Shown in pieces: positions 34,599 to 44,721 of a DNA stretch of 64,000 bases. The stretch spans positions 124,001 to 188,000 of the forward strand of contig NZ_SIHY01000001.1 of the NCBI RefSeq assembly GCF_004320535.1, given 5' to 3'. The notes beneath the pieces are model-generated. The model saw nothing but the letters and a program-made list of their open reading frames with translations, made no database searches and had not been told where the DNA came from. Numbering within the stretch: position 1 is the first letter of the stretch; the number at the start of each line of letters is the position of its first letter. Origin of the DNA: Arthrobacter sp. S41. GTDB lineage: Bacteria; Actinomycetota; Actinomycetes; Actinomycetales; Micrococcaceae. A program made the translations under genes and the position numbers.

Positions 34599-35885
34599 TT
34601 GAGCGGCGAAAAGAACCTGAAGGTAGCCCTGCTGGGTTGCGGTACGGTCGGAGCCCAGGTGGCCCGAATCCTGCTGGAAGACGCGAATGAATTGGCATCC
34701 CGTTCGGGTGCTGGTCTGCAGCTGATCGGCATTGCCGTGCGGAACCTTGATACCAAGCGCGACGTGGACTTGCCCAAGGAGCTTTTCACCACGGATGCAC
34801 TCGCGTTGATCGAAAAGGCCGATGTGGTCATCGAACTACTCGGTGGCTTGGACCCAGCCGGCCAGTACATCGCTGCCGCCCTGTCCAAGGGTGCCAGCGT
34901 AATCACCGGCAACAAGGCACTGATTGCGCTTAAGGGTGCAGATCTTAATGAAGTTGCTGCACAGTCCGGAGCGCAGTTGCGCTACGAGGCGGCAGTGGCC
35001 GGTGCCATCCCGATCCTTCGCCCGATCGCTGATTCGCTGGCTGGAGATCACATCACCAAGGTGATGGGTATCGTCAACGGCACCACCAACTTCATCTTGG
35101 ACGCCATGGATACCACCGGTGCGGCTTTTGACGACGTATTGAAGCAGGCCCAAGATTTGGGTTACGCCGAAGCCGATCCAACTGCCGACGTCGGCGGACA
35201 CGACGCTGCCGCGAAGGCTGCGATCTTGGCTTCATTGGCTTTCCACACCACTGTCTCTTCGGAACAGGTTTCTACCGAAGGCATCACCGAGGTCAGCGCA
35301 GAAGATGTAGCAGCAGCCGCCGAGGCCGGCTACGTCATCAAGCTTCTGGCTATCGCTGAGCAGAGTGAAGCGGGCATCTCGGTGCGCGTATACCCAGCAT
35401 TGATTCGTCGTTCGCACCCACTGGCAACAGTGCACGGTGCCTTCAACGCCGTTTTTGTTGAAGCAGAAAACGCTGGCGACCTCATGTTCTACGGCGCCGG
35501 TGCCGGTGGCAACGCCACCGCCAGCGCCGTGATGGGCGACGTGGTCGCAGTGGCTCGACAGATCGCCGCCGGTGCACCACTGCCCAATGGTTCAATCCAG
35601 CGCAGCCCACGGATGCTCGACTTTGATGCGATCACCACCCGCTACTGGATTGGCCTGTCGGTTAAGGACCAGTCCGGTGTGCTCGCTTCCATTGCCACCG
35701 TTTTTGGTGAGCATGGGGTCTCGATTGAATCGATGAGCCAACAAGGTGACGCAGATTCTGGTGCGCAGTTGCGTATCCTCACCCACCAGGGCACCGAATC
35801 GGCCCTGGCCAGCACCGTTGAGGCCCTCGAAGCCTTGGACGCTGTGCATTCAGTTCTATCCGTTATGCGAGTTGAAGGAAACTAA
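34599..35885 (+). CDS. hom: Homoserine dehydrogenase
   Basis: 428 residues. NAD(P)-binding Rossmann motif LLGCGTVG (10-17), catalytic domain with [11 protein letters not shown] and [18 protein letters not shown] (in part), and a C-terminal ACT domain (about 345-428) that lets threonine inhibit the enzyme. It reduces aspartate semialdehyde to homoserine. TTG start directly after the lysA stop, with GGGAG 6 nt before it. This single-function enzyme lacks an aspartokinase domain. Confidence 0.96.
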   Translation: MSGEKNLKVALLGCGTVGAQVARILLEDANELASRSGAGLQLIGIAVRNLDTKRDVDLPKELFTTDALALIEKADVVIELLGGLDPAGQYIAAALSKGASVITGNKALIALKGADLNEVAAQSGAQLRYEAAVAGAIPILRPIADSLAGDHITKVMGIVNGTTNFILDAMDTTGAAFDDVLKQAQDLGYAEADPTADVGGHDAAAKAAILASLAFHTTVSSEQVSTEGITEVSAEDVAAAAEAGYVIKLLAIAEQSEAGISVRVYPALIRRSHPLATVHGAFNAVFVEAENAGDLMFYGAGAGGNATASAVMGDVVAVARQIAAGAPLPNGSIQRSPRMLDFDAITTRYWIGLSVKDQSGVLASIATVFGEHGVSIESMSQQGDADSGAQLRILTHQGTESALASTVEALEALDAVHSVLSVMRVEGN

Positions 35886-35886
35886 C

Positions 35887-36987
35887 GTGGCTCACCAGTG
35901 GCGCGGAGTAATCCGCGAATATGCCGACCGTTTACCAGTAGACGAAAACACCAAGGTCATCACCTTGGGCGAGGGTGGAACCCCGTTGGTTTACGCCCCG
36001 GCCCTTTCGGCACACACCGGCAACGATGTGTACCTCAAGGTTGAAGGCATGAACCCAACCGGCTCCTTCAAGGACCGCGGCATGACCATGGCCATGACCG
36101 CCGCGGTAGCCGCCGGTGCCAAGGCTGTGGTTTGCGCTTCGACCGGTAACACCTCGGCTTCAGCTGCCGCCTACGCAACTCAGGCTGGCCTGAAGTGTGC
36201 GGTGCTTGTTCCGGACGGCAAGATCTCCATGGGCAAGATGTCCCAGGCTATCGCTCACGGTGCTGACATCATTCAGATTGATGGCAACTTTGATAACTGC
36301 CTTGAGGTTGCTCGCAAACTGAGCGAAAACTACCCAGTCTTCTTGGTGAACTCCGTGAACCCTGCCCGTATTCAGGGTCAGAAGACCGGCGCCTTTGAAG
36401 TGGTTGACTTCTTGGGTGACGCACCGGATTACCACATGCTGCCAGTTGGCAACGCAGGTAACATCACCGCGTACTGGAAGGGCTACAAGGAGTACTCCTC
36501 CGAATGGACCAACGAAGCCGGCAAGGTTTTGGAACCAGTGTCCACCAAGACTCCAATCATGTGGGGCTTCCAGGCTGAAGGCGCGGCGCCAATCGTTGCC
36601 GGTCACCCAATCACCGAACCAGACACCATCGCTACCGCTATCCGCATTGGTAACCCAGCATCATGGGAACAGGCTGAAGCAGCGCGTGACGAGTCCGGTG
36701 GACAGATCGATTCGGTCTCTGACGAGCAGATCCTAGAAGCGCACCGTTGGCTTTCGAGCCGCGAAGGCGTTTTTGTGGAGCCTGCTTCGGCTGCCGGTGT
36801 TGCCGGTCTGCTGAAGCACCACGCTGCTGGCAATGTGCCAACCGGCAAGAAGATTGTCATCACCGTCACCGGACACGGACTCAAGGACCCAGACTGGGCC
36901 TTGAAGCAGGCCGATGGTTCAGCCGTCACCCCTAAGAAGGTCGGCTTCGACGTTGTCGAGGTAGCCGGCGCACTGGGCCTGGCCTAG
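35887..36987 (+). CDS. thrC: Threonine synthase
   Basis: 366 residues, fold-type II PLP enzyme; K62 in [10 protein letters not shown] binds PLP, and the phosphate-binding loop is PVGNAGNIT. It turns O-phosphohomoserine into threonine. GTG start 1 nt after hom with AAGGAA 6 nt upstream. Short form, as in other actinobacteria. Confidence 0.96.
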   Translation: MAHQWRGVIREYADRLPVDENTKVITLGEGGTPLVYAPALSAHTGNDVYLKVEGMNPTGSFKDRGMTMAMTAAVAAGAKAVVCASTGNTSASAAAYATQAGLKCAVLVPDGKISMGKMSQAIAHGADIIQIDGNFDNCLEVARKLSENYPVFLVNSVNPARIQGQKTGAFEVVDFLGDAPDYHMLPVGNAGNITAYWKGYKEYSSEWTNEAGKVLEPVSTKTPIMWGFQAEGAAPIVAGHPITEPDTIATAIRIGNPASWEQAEAARDESGGQIDSVSDEQILEAHRWLSSREGVFVEPASAAGVAGLLKHHAAGNVPTGKKIVITVTGHGLKDPDWALKQADGSAVTPKKVGFDVVEVAGALGLA

Positions 36988-37015
36988 AACCTCTGCCGGA
37001 TTTCGCCGGCTGAAT

Positions 37016-37075
37016 ATGGCCCGTCGCGCCTTGGCAAGTTCCCGTAGGGGAGTTAGGTCAACCGTGACGGGCCAT
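37016..37075 (+). other. Inverted repeat between thrC and thrB
   Basis: ATGGCCCGTC (37016-37025) pairs with GACGGGCCAT (37066-37075), and three more pairs extend the stem. There is no T tract. A smaller hairpin GCCGG/CCGGC lies at 36995-37010. They may trim, stabilise or attenuate the thrB part of the message. Confidence 0.45.
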
Positions 37076-37116
37076 TGTCCATTTTTCACATTTCCTGTTC
37101 TGAAACTGAAGGAACT

Positions 37117-38049
37117 ATGACGCAGCAGATCGCCTTGGGCCAGCACGTAATTGTTTGCCCACCAGCCACTTCCGCCAACCTTGGCCCAGGCTTCGATTCC
37201 CTCGGCTTGGCTTTGGAATACCGGGACCGGCTTGTGGTGCGCACTGCGTCGACGAGCAGCGTTGAGATCACCGGGGAAGGTGCCGAGGATCTTCCCAAAG
37301 ATGAATCACATCTGATCATCAAGGAGATGCACCGCTACTGGAGCCGTGCCGGTTTTGAACCGGTTGGTGTTCACCTCGTGGCAGAGAACAATATTCCTCA
37401 CGCACGCGGTATGGGTTCCTCCGCGGCAGCCATTGTTGCCGCGTACGCAGCAGCCGATGCGTTGCTGCCTGAAGAATCACGCGGTGGCACCGAAGCAATT
37501 TTCCAAGCCGCGGCAGCCTGGGAGGGACATCCAGACAACGTCGCGCCGGCGGTCTACGGTGGCCTGAGCATTTCATCAACGCAACCAGACGGTAGCTTTG
37601 CTTCGGTTCAGGTGCCGTTGCAATCACAGCTGCGTGCTGTACTGGCCATTCCTTCCAACGGGCTATCAACCGAGGTAGCGCGTGGAGCTCTACCAGCGCA
37701 GGTTGATCACAGTATTGCGGCCGCCAATAGCGCCAGTGCAGCCCTACTTATTCATGCTCTCAGCAACGATCCATCGGTCTTGCTGGCAGGCACCAAGGAC
37801 TATCTGCACCAGGATTACCGTGCTGTAGCTATGCCCGAAAGTGCGTCCTTGATCGCTTCATTGCGTGAGGCAGGACTGGCCGCTGTGGTTTCCGGGGCAG
37901 GCCCAACGGTTTTGACCTTGGTCGCGGGCGAAGAGCAGGTGACCCAAGTCTTGGCCAAGATTGAAGAGTTTTCTGCGGAATCTACAGTGTCGTGGCGTGC
38001 TGAAGTTCCTGCGCTGGCTAACAACGGTGTTACAGTAGAAGTGCTGTAA
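37117..38049 (+). CDS. thrB: Homoserine kinase
   Basis: 310 residues of the GHMP kinase family; the ATP loop PHARGMGSSAAAI lies at 94-106, and PATSANLGPGFD near the N-terminus is the first GHMP motif. It phosphorylates homoserine for ThrC. ATG 37117 has GAAGGA 5 nt upstream. It lies 129 nt after thrC, more than elsewhere in the operon, and the gap holds a hairpin. Confidence 0.95.
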   Translation: MTQQIALGQHVIVCPPATSANLGPGFDSLGLALEYRDRLVVRTASTSSVEITGEGAEDLPKDESHLIIKEMHRYWSRAGFEPVGVHLVAENNIPHARGMGSSAAAIVAAYAAADALLPEESRGGTEAIFQAAAAWEGHPDNVAPAVYGGLSISSTQPDGSFASVQVPLQSQLRAVLAIPSNGLSTEVARGALPAQVDHSIAAANSASAALLIHALSNDPSVLLAGTKDYLHQDYRAVAMPESASLIASLREAGLAAVVSGAGPTVLTLVAGEEQVTQVLAKIEEFSAESTVSWRAEVPALANNGVTVEVL

Positions 38050-38385
38050 CACTATGGCAGGCCGGATTGTTGGGTAGTTACCCGGTTCAAATCCCATTGG
38101 CCAGTGTTGATACGGAATGGTTCGGTTCTTGAACCCTACTTTCTCCGTCCAGTCGTTCCGGTTCTTCCTGCCGTCGCAGCAACTTTGATATCCCACATTC
38201 ATGCACAGCCTCGTGCCGTCGAGATATCAGTCTCCTTATATATTCCGCCGCAGTTTAGTGACCTGCTTTTTGGGCTCGCTCGGTGGAATGCGCACTAGCC
38301 ATGAAATCTTCGGCTAAGGCAAAACATTAACGGCATAGTGGGCCTGCCTTGAAGCGGCCCATCCTACGAGTCAGAAGGAACTTTC
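38050..38385 (+). other. rho leader region
   Basis: 336 nt without a supported gene between thrB and rho. An AT-rich TATATATT (about 38237-38244) is the best promoter-like element, and AAGGA lies 7 nt before the rho GTG. The length is in line with the long autoregulated leaders known for rho in other bacteria. A tRNA-like GGTTCAAATCC at about 38088 has no cloverleaf around it. Confidence 0.35.
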
Positions 38386-40710
38386 GTGACCGAAACCACG
38401 AGCCTCAACGAAGGCGTGGACACCAAGACTTCCGAAAACAAGAGTGCCGGTCTGGCCTCTTTGAAGATGACCCAGCTCCAGCAGCTGGCTTCGCAGCTGG
38501 GAATTACCGGCGGATCGCGAATGCGCAAAGCTGACCTGGTAAAGGCTATCGGCGAGCATCAGCGTGGCGGATCTGTCGCCGCGAAGGAAGCAAAGGCAGC
38601 TAAGAGCGAAGCAGCACCAGCTGCCGAACAGCAGCCAACCGAAACCAAGGCGCGCTCGCGCCGTGCACCAAAAAACGCACCGGCAGCAGAAGCTGAAGTT
38701 GCACCACAGGCGCAGCCAGCTACCGAAGCAGCGAACGACTCGACCGCAGGACAGAAGCCTGCACGCACCCGTCGCCCATCGCGTCGAGTGACCGACTCGG
38801 GCAAGGCTCCAGTTGCGCAGGAGCAGACTGAAGCACCTGCACCTGCAGCAACAGTTGAAACTGAAGCCGCACCAGTTGAGCAGAAGGCACCACGCCAGCG
38901 CCGCAACTCGAGGGCCAAGGCTGAAGTCAACGCTGAACAGCCTGCAGCTCAGAACGCTGAGCCACAGACCGAAGCTACTGATAACAACGCTGAGCCACGC
39001 GAAGAGCGTCGCGAACGCAATAACAACCGTCGTGACCGCAACAACCGTCGTGAGCGTAACAACGACCGTGGCGAGCGCACTGAGCGTGGCGAGGCCAACG
39101 AGGCTGAGTCCAACGGCGAAGCACGCGAAGAGCGTCGTGAACGTGGCAACCGCCGCGAGCGCAACAACGATCGCAACAATGATCGTAACGAGCGCAACGA
39201 AGTCAGCGAGTCTGAGTCCAACGGCGAAGCACGCGAAGAACGTCGTGAACGTGGCAATCGCCGCGAGCGCAACAATGACCGCAACGAGCGCAATAACGAT
39301 CGTGGCGAGCGCAATGAGCGCAACAACGACCGTATCGACCGTAACGATCGTAACGAGCGCAACGAAGCGTCAGAGAACGAATCCGATGAGCGCAGCAACG
39401 ATCGTAATGATCGCAGCAACCGTCGTGAGCGCAACAACGATCGTAATGATCGCAGCAACCGTCGCGAGCGCAACAATGACCGCAACGAGCGCAACAACGA
39501 TCGCAATGATCGCAACAACCGCAACCGTCGCAACCGTCGTGATGAAGACGAGCCACAGCTGAGCGAAGACGATGTTGTGTTGCCAATCGCCGGTATCTTG
39601 GACGTGCTGGAGAACTACGCATTTGTTCGCACCTCCGGCTACCTGCCAGGTCCAAACGACGTGTACGTCACCTTGGGCCAGGTCAAGAAGTACAACCTGC
39701 GCAAGGGTGACGCCATTGTTGGTGCGATCCGCCAGCCACGCGAGGGCGAGACCCCTAACCCACGCCAAAAGTTCAACGCACTGGTGCAGCTGACCAGCGT
39801 CAACGGCAAGAAGCCAGAAGATAACCGCGAACGTGTTGAGTTCAACAAGCTCGTTCCGCTGTACCCAACCGAGCGCCTGCGCCTGGAAACCGATCCAAAG
39901 CTGGTCGGCCCACGTGTTATCGATCTGGTTGCCCCGATCGGTAAGGGCCAGCGTGGCCTGATCGTATCGCCTCCAAAGGCCGGTAAGACCCTGATCCTTC
40001 AGGCGATCGCCAACGCGGTCACCATCAACAACCCAGAAGTACACCTGATGATGGTGCTGGTTGATGAACGTCCCGAAGAAGTCACCGACATGCAGCGCAC
40101 CGTCAAGGGCGAAGTTATTGCTTCGACCTTCGACCGCCCAGCTGATGACCACACCACCGTGGCTGAACTAGCCATCGAGCGCGCTAAGCGCCTGGTGGAA
40201 ATGGGCATGGATGTTGTGGTTCTGCTTGACTCGATGACCCGTCTGGGCCGTGCTTACAACCTGGCTGCTCCAGCCTCGGGCCGTATCCTCTCCGGTGGTG
40301 TCGACTCGGCTGCACTGTACCCACCAAAGCGTTTCTTCGGTGCTGCTCGCAACATCGAAAACGGTGGCTCGCTGACCATCCTTGCCACCGCACTGGTGGA
40401 GACCGGGTCCAAGATGGACGAGGTCATCTTCGAGGAATTCAAGGGCACCGGCAACATGGAGCTTCGCCTCTCACGCCAGCTGGCCGAGAAGCGCATCTTC
40501 CCAGCGGTGGACGTCAATGCATCCTCCACCCGCCGTGAAGAGCAGCTGATGAGTGCCGAAGAGGTACGCATCATGTGGCGTCTGCGTCGTATGCTTTCGG
40601 GCATCGATCCACAGCAGGCTCTGGAAGTGCTGACCGGAAAGATTCGCGAAACCGAATCCAACGCTGAATTCTTGATGCTGGTCAACAAGACCACCCCAAA
40701 CAAGGATTAG
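38386..40710 (+). CDS. rho: Transcription termination factor Rho with long Asn/Arg-rich insertion
   Basis: 774 residues. The N-terminal Rho_N domain (about 25-65) is followed by an Ala/Glu-rich stretch (about 65-200) and a low-complexity Arg/Asn/Asp/Glu region (about 203-385) made of units such as RERNNDRNERNNDR, then the cold-shock RNA-binding domain (about 395-470) and the RecA-like ATPase with K534 in PPKAGKT, LVDERPEEV and LLDSMTRLGRAYN. Rho ends transcripts by pulling on C-rich RNA. Insertions of basic low-complexity sequence are known in actinobacterial Rho and widen RNA binding; this one is Asn-heavy. Confidence 0.96.
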   Translation: MTETTSLNEGVDTKTSENKSAGLASLKMTQLQQLASQLGITGGSRMRKADLVKAIGEHQRGGSVAAKEAKAAKSEAAPAAEQQPTETKARSRRAPKNAPAAEAEVAPQAQPATEAANDSTAGQKPARTRRPSRRVTDSGKAPVAQEQTEAPAPAATVETEAAPVEQKAPRQRRNSRAKAEVNAEQPAAQNAEPQTEATDNNAEPREERRERNNNRRDRNNRRERNNDRGERTERGEANEAESNGEAREERRERGNRRERNNDRNNDRNERNEVSESESNGEAREERRERGNRRERNNDRNERNNDRGERNERNNDRIDRNDRNERNEASENESDERSNDRNDRSNRRERNNDRNDRSNRRERNNDRNERNNDRNDRNNRNRRNRRDEDEPQLSEDDVVLPIAGILDVLENYAFVRTSGYLPGPNDVYVTLGQVKKYNLRKGDAIVGAIRQPREGETPNPRQKFNALVQLTSVNGKKPEDNRERVEFNKLVPLYPTERLRLETDPKLVGPRVIDLVAPIGKGQRGLIVSPPKAGKTLILQAIANAVTINNPEVHLMMVLVDERPEEVTDMQRTVKGEVIASTFDRPADDHTTVAELAIERAKRLVEMGMDVVVLLDSMTRLGRAYNLAAPASGRILSGGVDSAALYPPKRFFGAARNIENGGSLTILATALVETGSKMDEVIFEEFKGTGNMELRLSRQLAEKRIFPAVDVNASSTRREEQLMSAEEVRIMWRLRRMLSGIDPQQALEVLTGKIRETESNAEFLMLVNKTTPNKD
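38997..39540 (+). repeat. Low-complexity repeat region inside rho
   Basis: Imperfect tandem units of AACAACGATCGC/CGCAACGAGCGC type. A larger duplication is also seen: the stretch starting TCCAACGGCGAAGCACGCGA at 39109 occurs again 108 nt later at 39217. All repeats keep the reading frame. Confidence 0.85.
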
Positions 40711-40724
40711 TTGCCCTACTCGCC

Positions 40725-40772
40725 ATGGCGTCCAGCCAGTTTGCCCCACCCGGGCAGCTGGCTGGACGCCAT
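40725..40772 (+). terminator. Strong hairpin between rho and prfA
   Basis: A perfect 15-bp stem (40725-40739 with 40758-40772) with a further GCCC/GGGC pairing in its loop. It lacks a T tract, so termination would not be of the standard type. Confidence 0.6.
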
Positions 40773-40877
40773 CGGCGCGTAGTGACCGTTTAACCCACTA
40801 GAATTTAATCTCAGCAGCCCGCAGGCCCGAAAAGAGCCTGATTGTGCGGGCACCGCCGACAAGGAAAGCACATCACC

Positions 40878-41951
40878 ATGTTCGAATCCGTCAAGACGCT
40901 ACTAGAAGAGCATGCCCAGATTCAGGCGCAGCTCTCGGATCCGGCGGTGTACGCCGACCAGTCGCTGGCCCGCAAGCTCGGACGCCGCTCTGCCCAGCTC
41001 AACGGCATCGTTGAAGCCTACAACCGCTGGCACACCGCTACCGATGATTTGGAAGCTGCGCAGGAAATGGCGGATGAAGATCCAGAGTTCGCCGAGGAAG
41101 TCGAAACCATCAAGGCAGCTCTTCCGGAGCTGGAAGAAAAGCTTCGTCGCCTGCTGATCCCACGTGACCCTAACGATGCACGTGACGTGATCCTTGAAGT
41201 TAAGGGTGGTGAAGGTGGTGATGAGGCAGCACTGTTCGCAGCTGACCTCTTGCGCATGTACACCCGCTTTGCTGAGAACAAGGGCTGGAAGGTGGAGATG
41301 ATCTCCTTCAACGAGTCTGACCTTGGCGGTTACAAAGATGCTCAGGTTGCGATCAAGGGCAAGTCCAATGACCCAGCTGAGGGTGTTTACGCACAGCTGA
41401 AGTTTGAAGGCGGTGTGCACCGTGTGCAGCGTGTTCCAGTGACCGAATCTCAGGGACGTATCCACACGTCGGCTGCCGGCGTGCTGATCCTGCCCGAGGT
41501 TGACGAGCCCGAAGAAGTCGACATTCACCCGAACGACCTGAAGGTGGACGTATACCGTTCCTCAGGTCCTGGTGGCCAGTCGGTGAATACCACCGACTCC
41601 GCGGTTCGCCTGACCCACATCCCGACCGGCATTGTGGTCGCCATGCAGAACGAAAAGTCGCAGATCCAGAACCGTGAAGCGGCCATGCGTGTGCTTCGTT
41701 CACGCTTGCTGGCTCACCAGCAGGAAATCATCGACGCCGAAAACTCGGCAGTTCGTGCAAGCCAGATCCGTACCATGGATCGTTCCGAGCGTATCCGTAC
41801 GTACAACTACCCAGAAAACCGCATTGCTGATCACCGCACCGGTTACAAGGCGTACAACTTGGATGCCGTCATGAGTGGCGAACTGCAGCCAGTGATCGAA
41901 TCATGCATCCAGATGGACGAAGAAGAGCGCTTGGCAGCGCTGGGCGAGTAA
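40878..41951 (+). CDS. prfA: Peptide chain release factor 1
   Basis: 357 residues. The peptide anticodon is PVT (187-189), which fits RF1 (PxT; reads UAA and UAG), and GGQ at 232-234 ([10 protein letters not shown]) releases the peptide. ATG 40878 is preceded by AAGGAAAG. prmC, whose product methylates the GGQ glutamine, follows 8 nt downstream. In mycobacteria rpmE lies between rho and prfA; it is absent here. Confidence 0.97.
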   Translation: MFESVKTLLEEHAQIQAQLSDPAVYADQSLARKLGRRSAQLNGIVEAYNRWHTATDDLEAAQEMADEDPEFAEEVETIKAALPELEEKLRRLLIPRDPNDARDVILEVKGGEGGDEAALFAADLLRMYTRFAENKGWKVEMISFNESDLGGYKDAQVAIKGKSNDPAEGVYAQLKFEGGVHRVQRVPVTESQGRIHTSAAGVLILPEVDEPEEVDIHPNDLKVDVYRSSGPGGQSVNTTDSAVRLTHIPTGIVVAMQNEKSQIQNREAAMRVLRSRLLAHQQEIIDAENSAVRASQIRTMDRSERIRTYNYPENRIADHRTGYKAYNLDAVMSGELQPVIESCIQMDEEERLAALGE

Positions 41952-41959
41952 GCATCGTC

Positions 41960-42820
41960 TTGGAAGAACTGTCTGCCGTCCGCCACAAGGCGATCGCGGC
42001 ATTGGCCGACGCCGGGGTGCCAAGCCCCGGCGTCGACGTCGACCTACTGCTTTGCCATGTCCTGGGCATTAGTCGTTCCGAACTCAAGCTTCGCGAGCTA
42101 CGCGGGGATGGCTTTGAAGCTAGCCACCGCGAAGAGTTCACACAGCTAGTGGCTGCCCGGCGCACTCGCATCCCATTGCAACACCTCACCGGGGTGGCAC
42201 ATTTCCGCTACCTGGAGCTCAAAGTTGGCCCTGGTGTATTTACGCCGCGTCCAGAGACTGAAACGGTCGTGCAGTTGGGGCTGGATTTTGTGGTCCAACA
42301 GGCACTAGAAGCACCAAATTGCATTGATCTGTGCTCCGGCTCAGGAGCGATTGCTGCTGCATTGGCCAGTGAACTGCCCGGCTCCAAGGTCTGGGCGGTG
42401 GAGCTTTCCGATGATGCTATCCAGTACACCAAAGCTAATTGCCTGCCACATCAGGTTACCGTCCTGCATCAAGATGCCACCACGCTTCCTGAGGACTTGG
42501 AAGGCATCATGGATTTGGTAGTTTCAAATCCGCCGTATATTCCGCCTAACGCTATCCCGCGCGAGGCCGAAGTTCGAGACCATGATCCGGCCATGGCACT
42601 CTACGGTCTAGGCGATGATGGTCTGCAGATTCCGCGTGCCGTGGCAGGGCAGGCCATGAAGCTATTGCGTCCCGGTGGATATTTTGTGATGGAGCACGCT
42701 GAAGTGCAGCAAGACTCGGCGGCGACGATGCTCAGAGAAGCAGGGTTCACCCAAGTTTCCGGTCACGAAGACCTCACTGGACGAGCCCGCGCCACCTGTG
42801 GGTACGCACCACACCGCTAA
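41960..42820 (+). CDS. prmC: Release factor glutamine methyltransferase
   Basis: 286 residues. An N-terminal helical domain (1-75) binds the release factor; the SAM site is DLCSGSGA (123-130), and NPPY (190-193) is the catalytic motif for methylating the GGQ glutamine. TTG 41960 lies 8 nt after prfA and is the best start; an earlier in-frame ATG at 41903 would overlap prfA by 49 nt. No good Shine-Dalgarno, so translation is likely coupled to prfA. Confidence 0.92.
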   Translation: MEELSAVRHKAIAALADAGVPSPGVDVDLLLCHVLGISRSELKLRELRGDGFEASHREEFTQLVAARRTRIPLQHLTGVAHFRYLELKVGPGVFTPRPETETVVQLGLDFVVQQALEAPNCIDLCSGSGAIAAALASELPGSKVWAVELSDDAIQYTKANCLPHQVTVLHQDATTLPEDLEGIMDLVVSNPPYIPPNAIPREAEVRDHDPAMALYGLGDDGLQIPRAVAGQAMKLLRPGGYFVMEHAEVQQDSAATMLREAGFTQVSGHEDLTGRARATCGYAPHR

Positions 42821-42862
42821 CCAGTACCACCTACTACGCACAGTGCATGAAAGAATGATCCC

Positions 42863-43546
42863 GTGAGCACAAGATTTTTGGTAAGCAACGAGCAAGAACA
42901 CGCTGACGGCATCGCAGCAGCTAAAGCTGCCCTGGCCGATAAACGATGCATCGTTTTGCCTACGGACACCGTTTACGGGATTGGCGCTGACGCCTTCAGC
43001 GCTCAGGGAGTAGCCATGTTGTTGGCGGCCAAGGGCCGGAACCGCACCATGCCACCTCCAGTACTGATCGCTCAAAGCGCCACCATGGATGGGCTGGCTC
43101 GCGATATCCCAGATGCTGCCCGCAAACTTGCTGAGGCTTTTTGGCCTGGCGGACTGACCCTGATCCTCCAAGCGCAGCCCTCGCTGACCTGGGATCTGGG
43201 GGAGACCCGCGGAACTGTTGGATTGCGTGTTCCCAACGATGACACCGCCCTAGAACTTTTGCGCGAAACCGGACCATTGGCCGTATCTTCGGCTAACCGC
43301 ACCGGCAAACCAGCAGCCTTGGATATTGAGTCCGCGATGGATCAGCTTGGTGAATCGGTAGACGTCTACCTCGATGGTGGTCCGCGCGGCGAAACCGGCG
43401 AAGACGTAGCAGCGTCAACAATTATCGATTGCACCGGTGAACAGCTCAAGGTTGTCCGTGCTGGAACGATTTCCATCGAGGAGTTGCGCGTTGTAGTTCC
43501 TGAAGTGCTCGACTTGGGACAGGATGCCCCGGGCCAGGACGCATGA
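42863..43546 (+). CDS. tsaC: L-threonylcarbamoyladenylate synthase (TsaC/Sua5)
   Basis: 227 residues, YrdC domain: LPTDTVYGIGADAF near the N-terminus, KGRNRTMPPPVL as the basic ATP/bicarbonate-site loop, and SANRTGKPA in the middle. It activates threonine for the t6A modification of tRNAs that read ANN codons. GTG start. It overlaps wecA by 4 nt (ATGA). Confidence 0.94.
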   Translation: MSTRFLVSNEQEHADGIAAAKAALADKRCIVLPTDTVYGIGADAFSAQGVAMLLAAKGRNRTMPPPVLIAQSATMDGLARDIPDAARKLAEAFWPGGLTLILQAQPSLTWDLGETRGTVGLRVPNDDTALELLRETGPLAVSSANRTGKPAALDIESAMDQLGESVDVYLDGGPRGETGEDVAASTIIDCTGEQLKVVRAGTISIEELRVVVPEVLDLGQDAPGQDA

Positions 43547-44661
43547 GAATATACCTACTGCTTATCGCCTTTAGCTTCACCGCTTCCTACCTGCTGACTC
43601 CGATTGTTCGGTCAGTGGGACACAGGTTTACGAACAACCAGATGTTGCGTGACCGCGATCAGCATCAGGTACCCATCGTGAAGTTTGGCGGCGTGGCAAT
43701 TATTGCCGCTTTTGCCATGGGGTTATGGCTGGCCAGTAATTTCCACTTCTTCAGGGGAGTCTTCAGCGGCTACGTACCTCAAGGTCTGAGTTACGCCTTA
43801 ATTGTCATCCTGATTCTTGGACTGGCAGATGACATGTTTGATCTGCGCTGGTGGATCAAACTCTTAGGCCAGATCTTCGTCGGATTCATCATGGCCACTC
43901 ACGGTGTGCTGATTCAGTCTCTGCCTGTGGGGTCGTGGCATATCAACGCACAATGGCTACAGATTGTACTGACAGTATTTTTGATTGTACTGACCATGAA
44001 TGCCATCAACTTCTCCGATGGGCTTGACGGTCTAGCTGCCGGCCTCGCAGCCATTGGCGCTGCCACCTTCTTCGTCTATTCCTATGTACTGGCCACACAT
44101 GTCAGCGCGGATGATTACGCGAACGTTGGCGCCTTGTTGTGTGCACTGCTCCTGGGTGCTTGCCTCGGATTCTTGCCACATAATTTCAACCCCGCGAATA
44201 TCTTCATGGGGGAGAGTGGCGTACTAGCCATCGGGTTGATCCTCTCGGTATCAGCAATTGCGGTCACCGGTGACGTGCGTGGGCTGGAAGCTCAACGGTT
44301 CAGAAACATCCCGGCGTACATGCCAGTGGTCTTGCCCATGGTTATTGTGTTCCTACCAGTACTAGACCTTGTACTCTCAGTACTGCGCCGGTTGGCTAAC
44401 AAACGCTCACCCTTTTCTCCGGACTCCAAACACATCCATCACCGCATGTTGGCTCAGGGGCACTCAGTGCGCAGGGCAGTGATCTTGCTCTATATTTGGG
44501 CCGCCGTGATTGCTGTGTCCGTGGTCGCAATTGCCTTCATCCCAGTGGCCCTGGTGGTCCCTGTGGCCTTGGTACTCTTCCTTGCTGCGGCTATTGGTAC
44601 ATGGTGGCCATTGGTGTTGCGCAGAATCAATGCATTACTCAAACGATTGCGCAAGGCCTAA
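43543..44661 (+). CDS. wecA: Polyprenyl-phosphate GlcNAc-1-phosphate transferase (WecA/Rfe, MraY family)
   Basis: 372 residues with about eleven helices. MraY-family acidic motifs are seen: LGLADDMFDLRW, NAINFSDGLDGLAAG and a His-rich loop HIHHRML that follows the last acidic motif and is typical of the WecA/TagO branch. It adds GlcNAc-1-P to the lipid carrier to start linkage-unit or polysaccharide synthesis. Starts inside tsaC (ATGA). It is the counterpart of rfe (Rv1302) in mycobacteria. Confidence 0.92.
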   Translation: MRIYLLLIAFSFTASYLLTPIVRSVGHRFTNNQMLRDRDQHQVPIVKFGGVAIIAAFAMGLWLASNFHFFRGVFSGYVPQGLSYALIVILILGLADDMFDLRWWIKLLGQIFVGFIMATHGVLIQSLPVGSWHINAQWLQIVLTVFLIVLTMNAINFSDGLDGLAAGLAAIGAATFFVYSYVLATHVSADDYANVGALLCALLLGACLGFLPHNFNPANIFMGESGVLAIGLILSVSAIAVTGDVRGLEAQRFRNIPAYMPVVLPMVIVFLPVLDLVLSVLRRLANKRSPFSPDSKHIHHRMLAQGHSVRRAVILLYIWAAVIAVSVVAIAFIPVALVVPVALVLFLAAAIGTWWPLVLRRINALLKRLRKA

Positions 44662-44710
44662 CCCGGCCAATTGGCCAAGCAATTCGCGAGCAATGTCTTT
44701 CTATCTCGTG

Positions 44711-44716
44711 TAGAAT
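44711..44716 (+). promoter_or_regulatory. -10 box TAGAAT ahead of atpI
   Basis: TAGAAT, 5 nt before an ATG at 44722 that opens a small frame overlapping atpI. It is the best candidate for the promoter of atpI and perhaps of the whole atp operon. Confidence 0.5.
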
Positions 44717-44721
44717 TCAGT

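Noticed and set aside
38050-38110. GGTTCAAATCC resembling a tRNA T-arm after thrB
   Set aside because: No acceptor, anticodon or D-arm pairing can be built around it.
38949-39533. Long antisense frame inside rho rich in Leu-Arg-Ser repeats
   Set aside because: It is a mirror of the Arg/Asn repeats on the coding strand; it has no ribosome binding site and no known family.
38997-39540. Repeats that might suggest a CRISPR array or satellite
   Set aside because: Units are in frame, vary in length and keep the Rho reading frame; there are no unique spacers.
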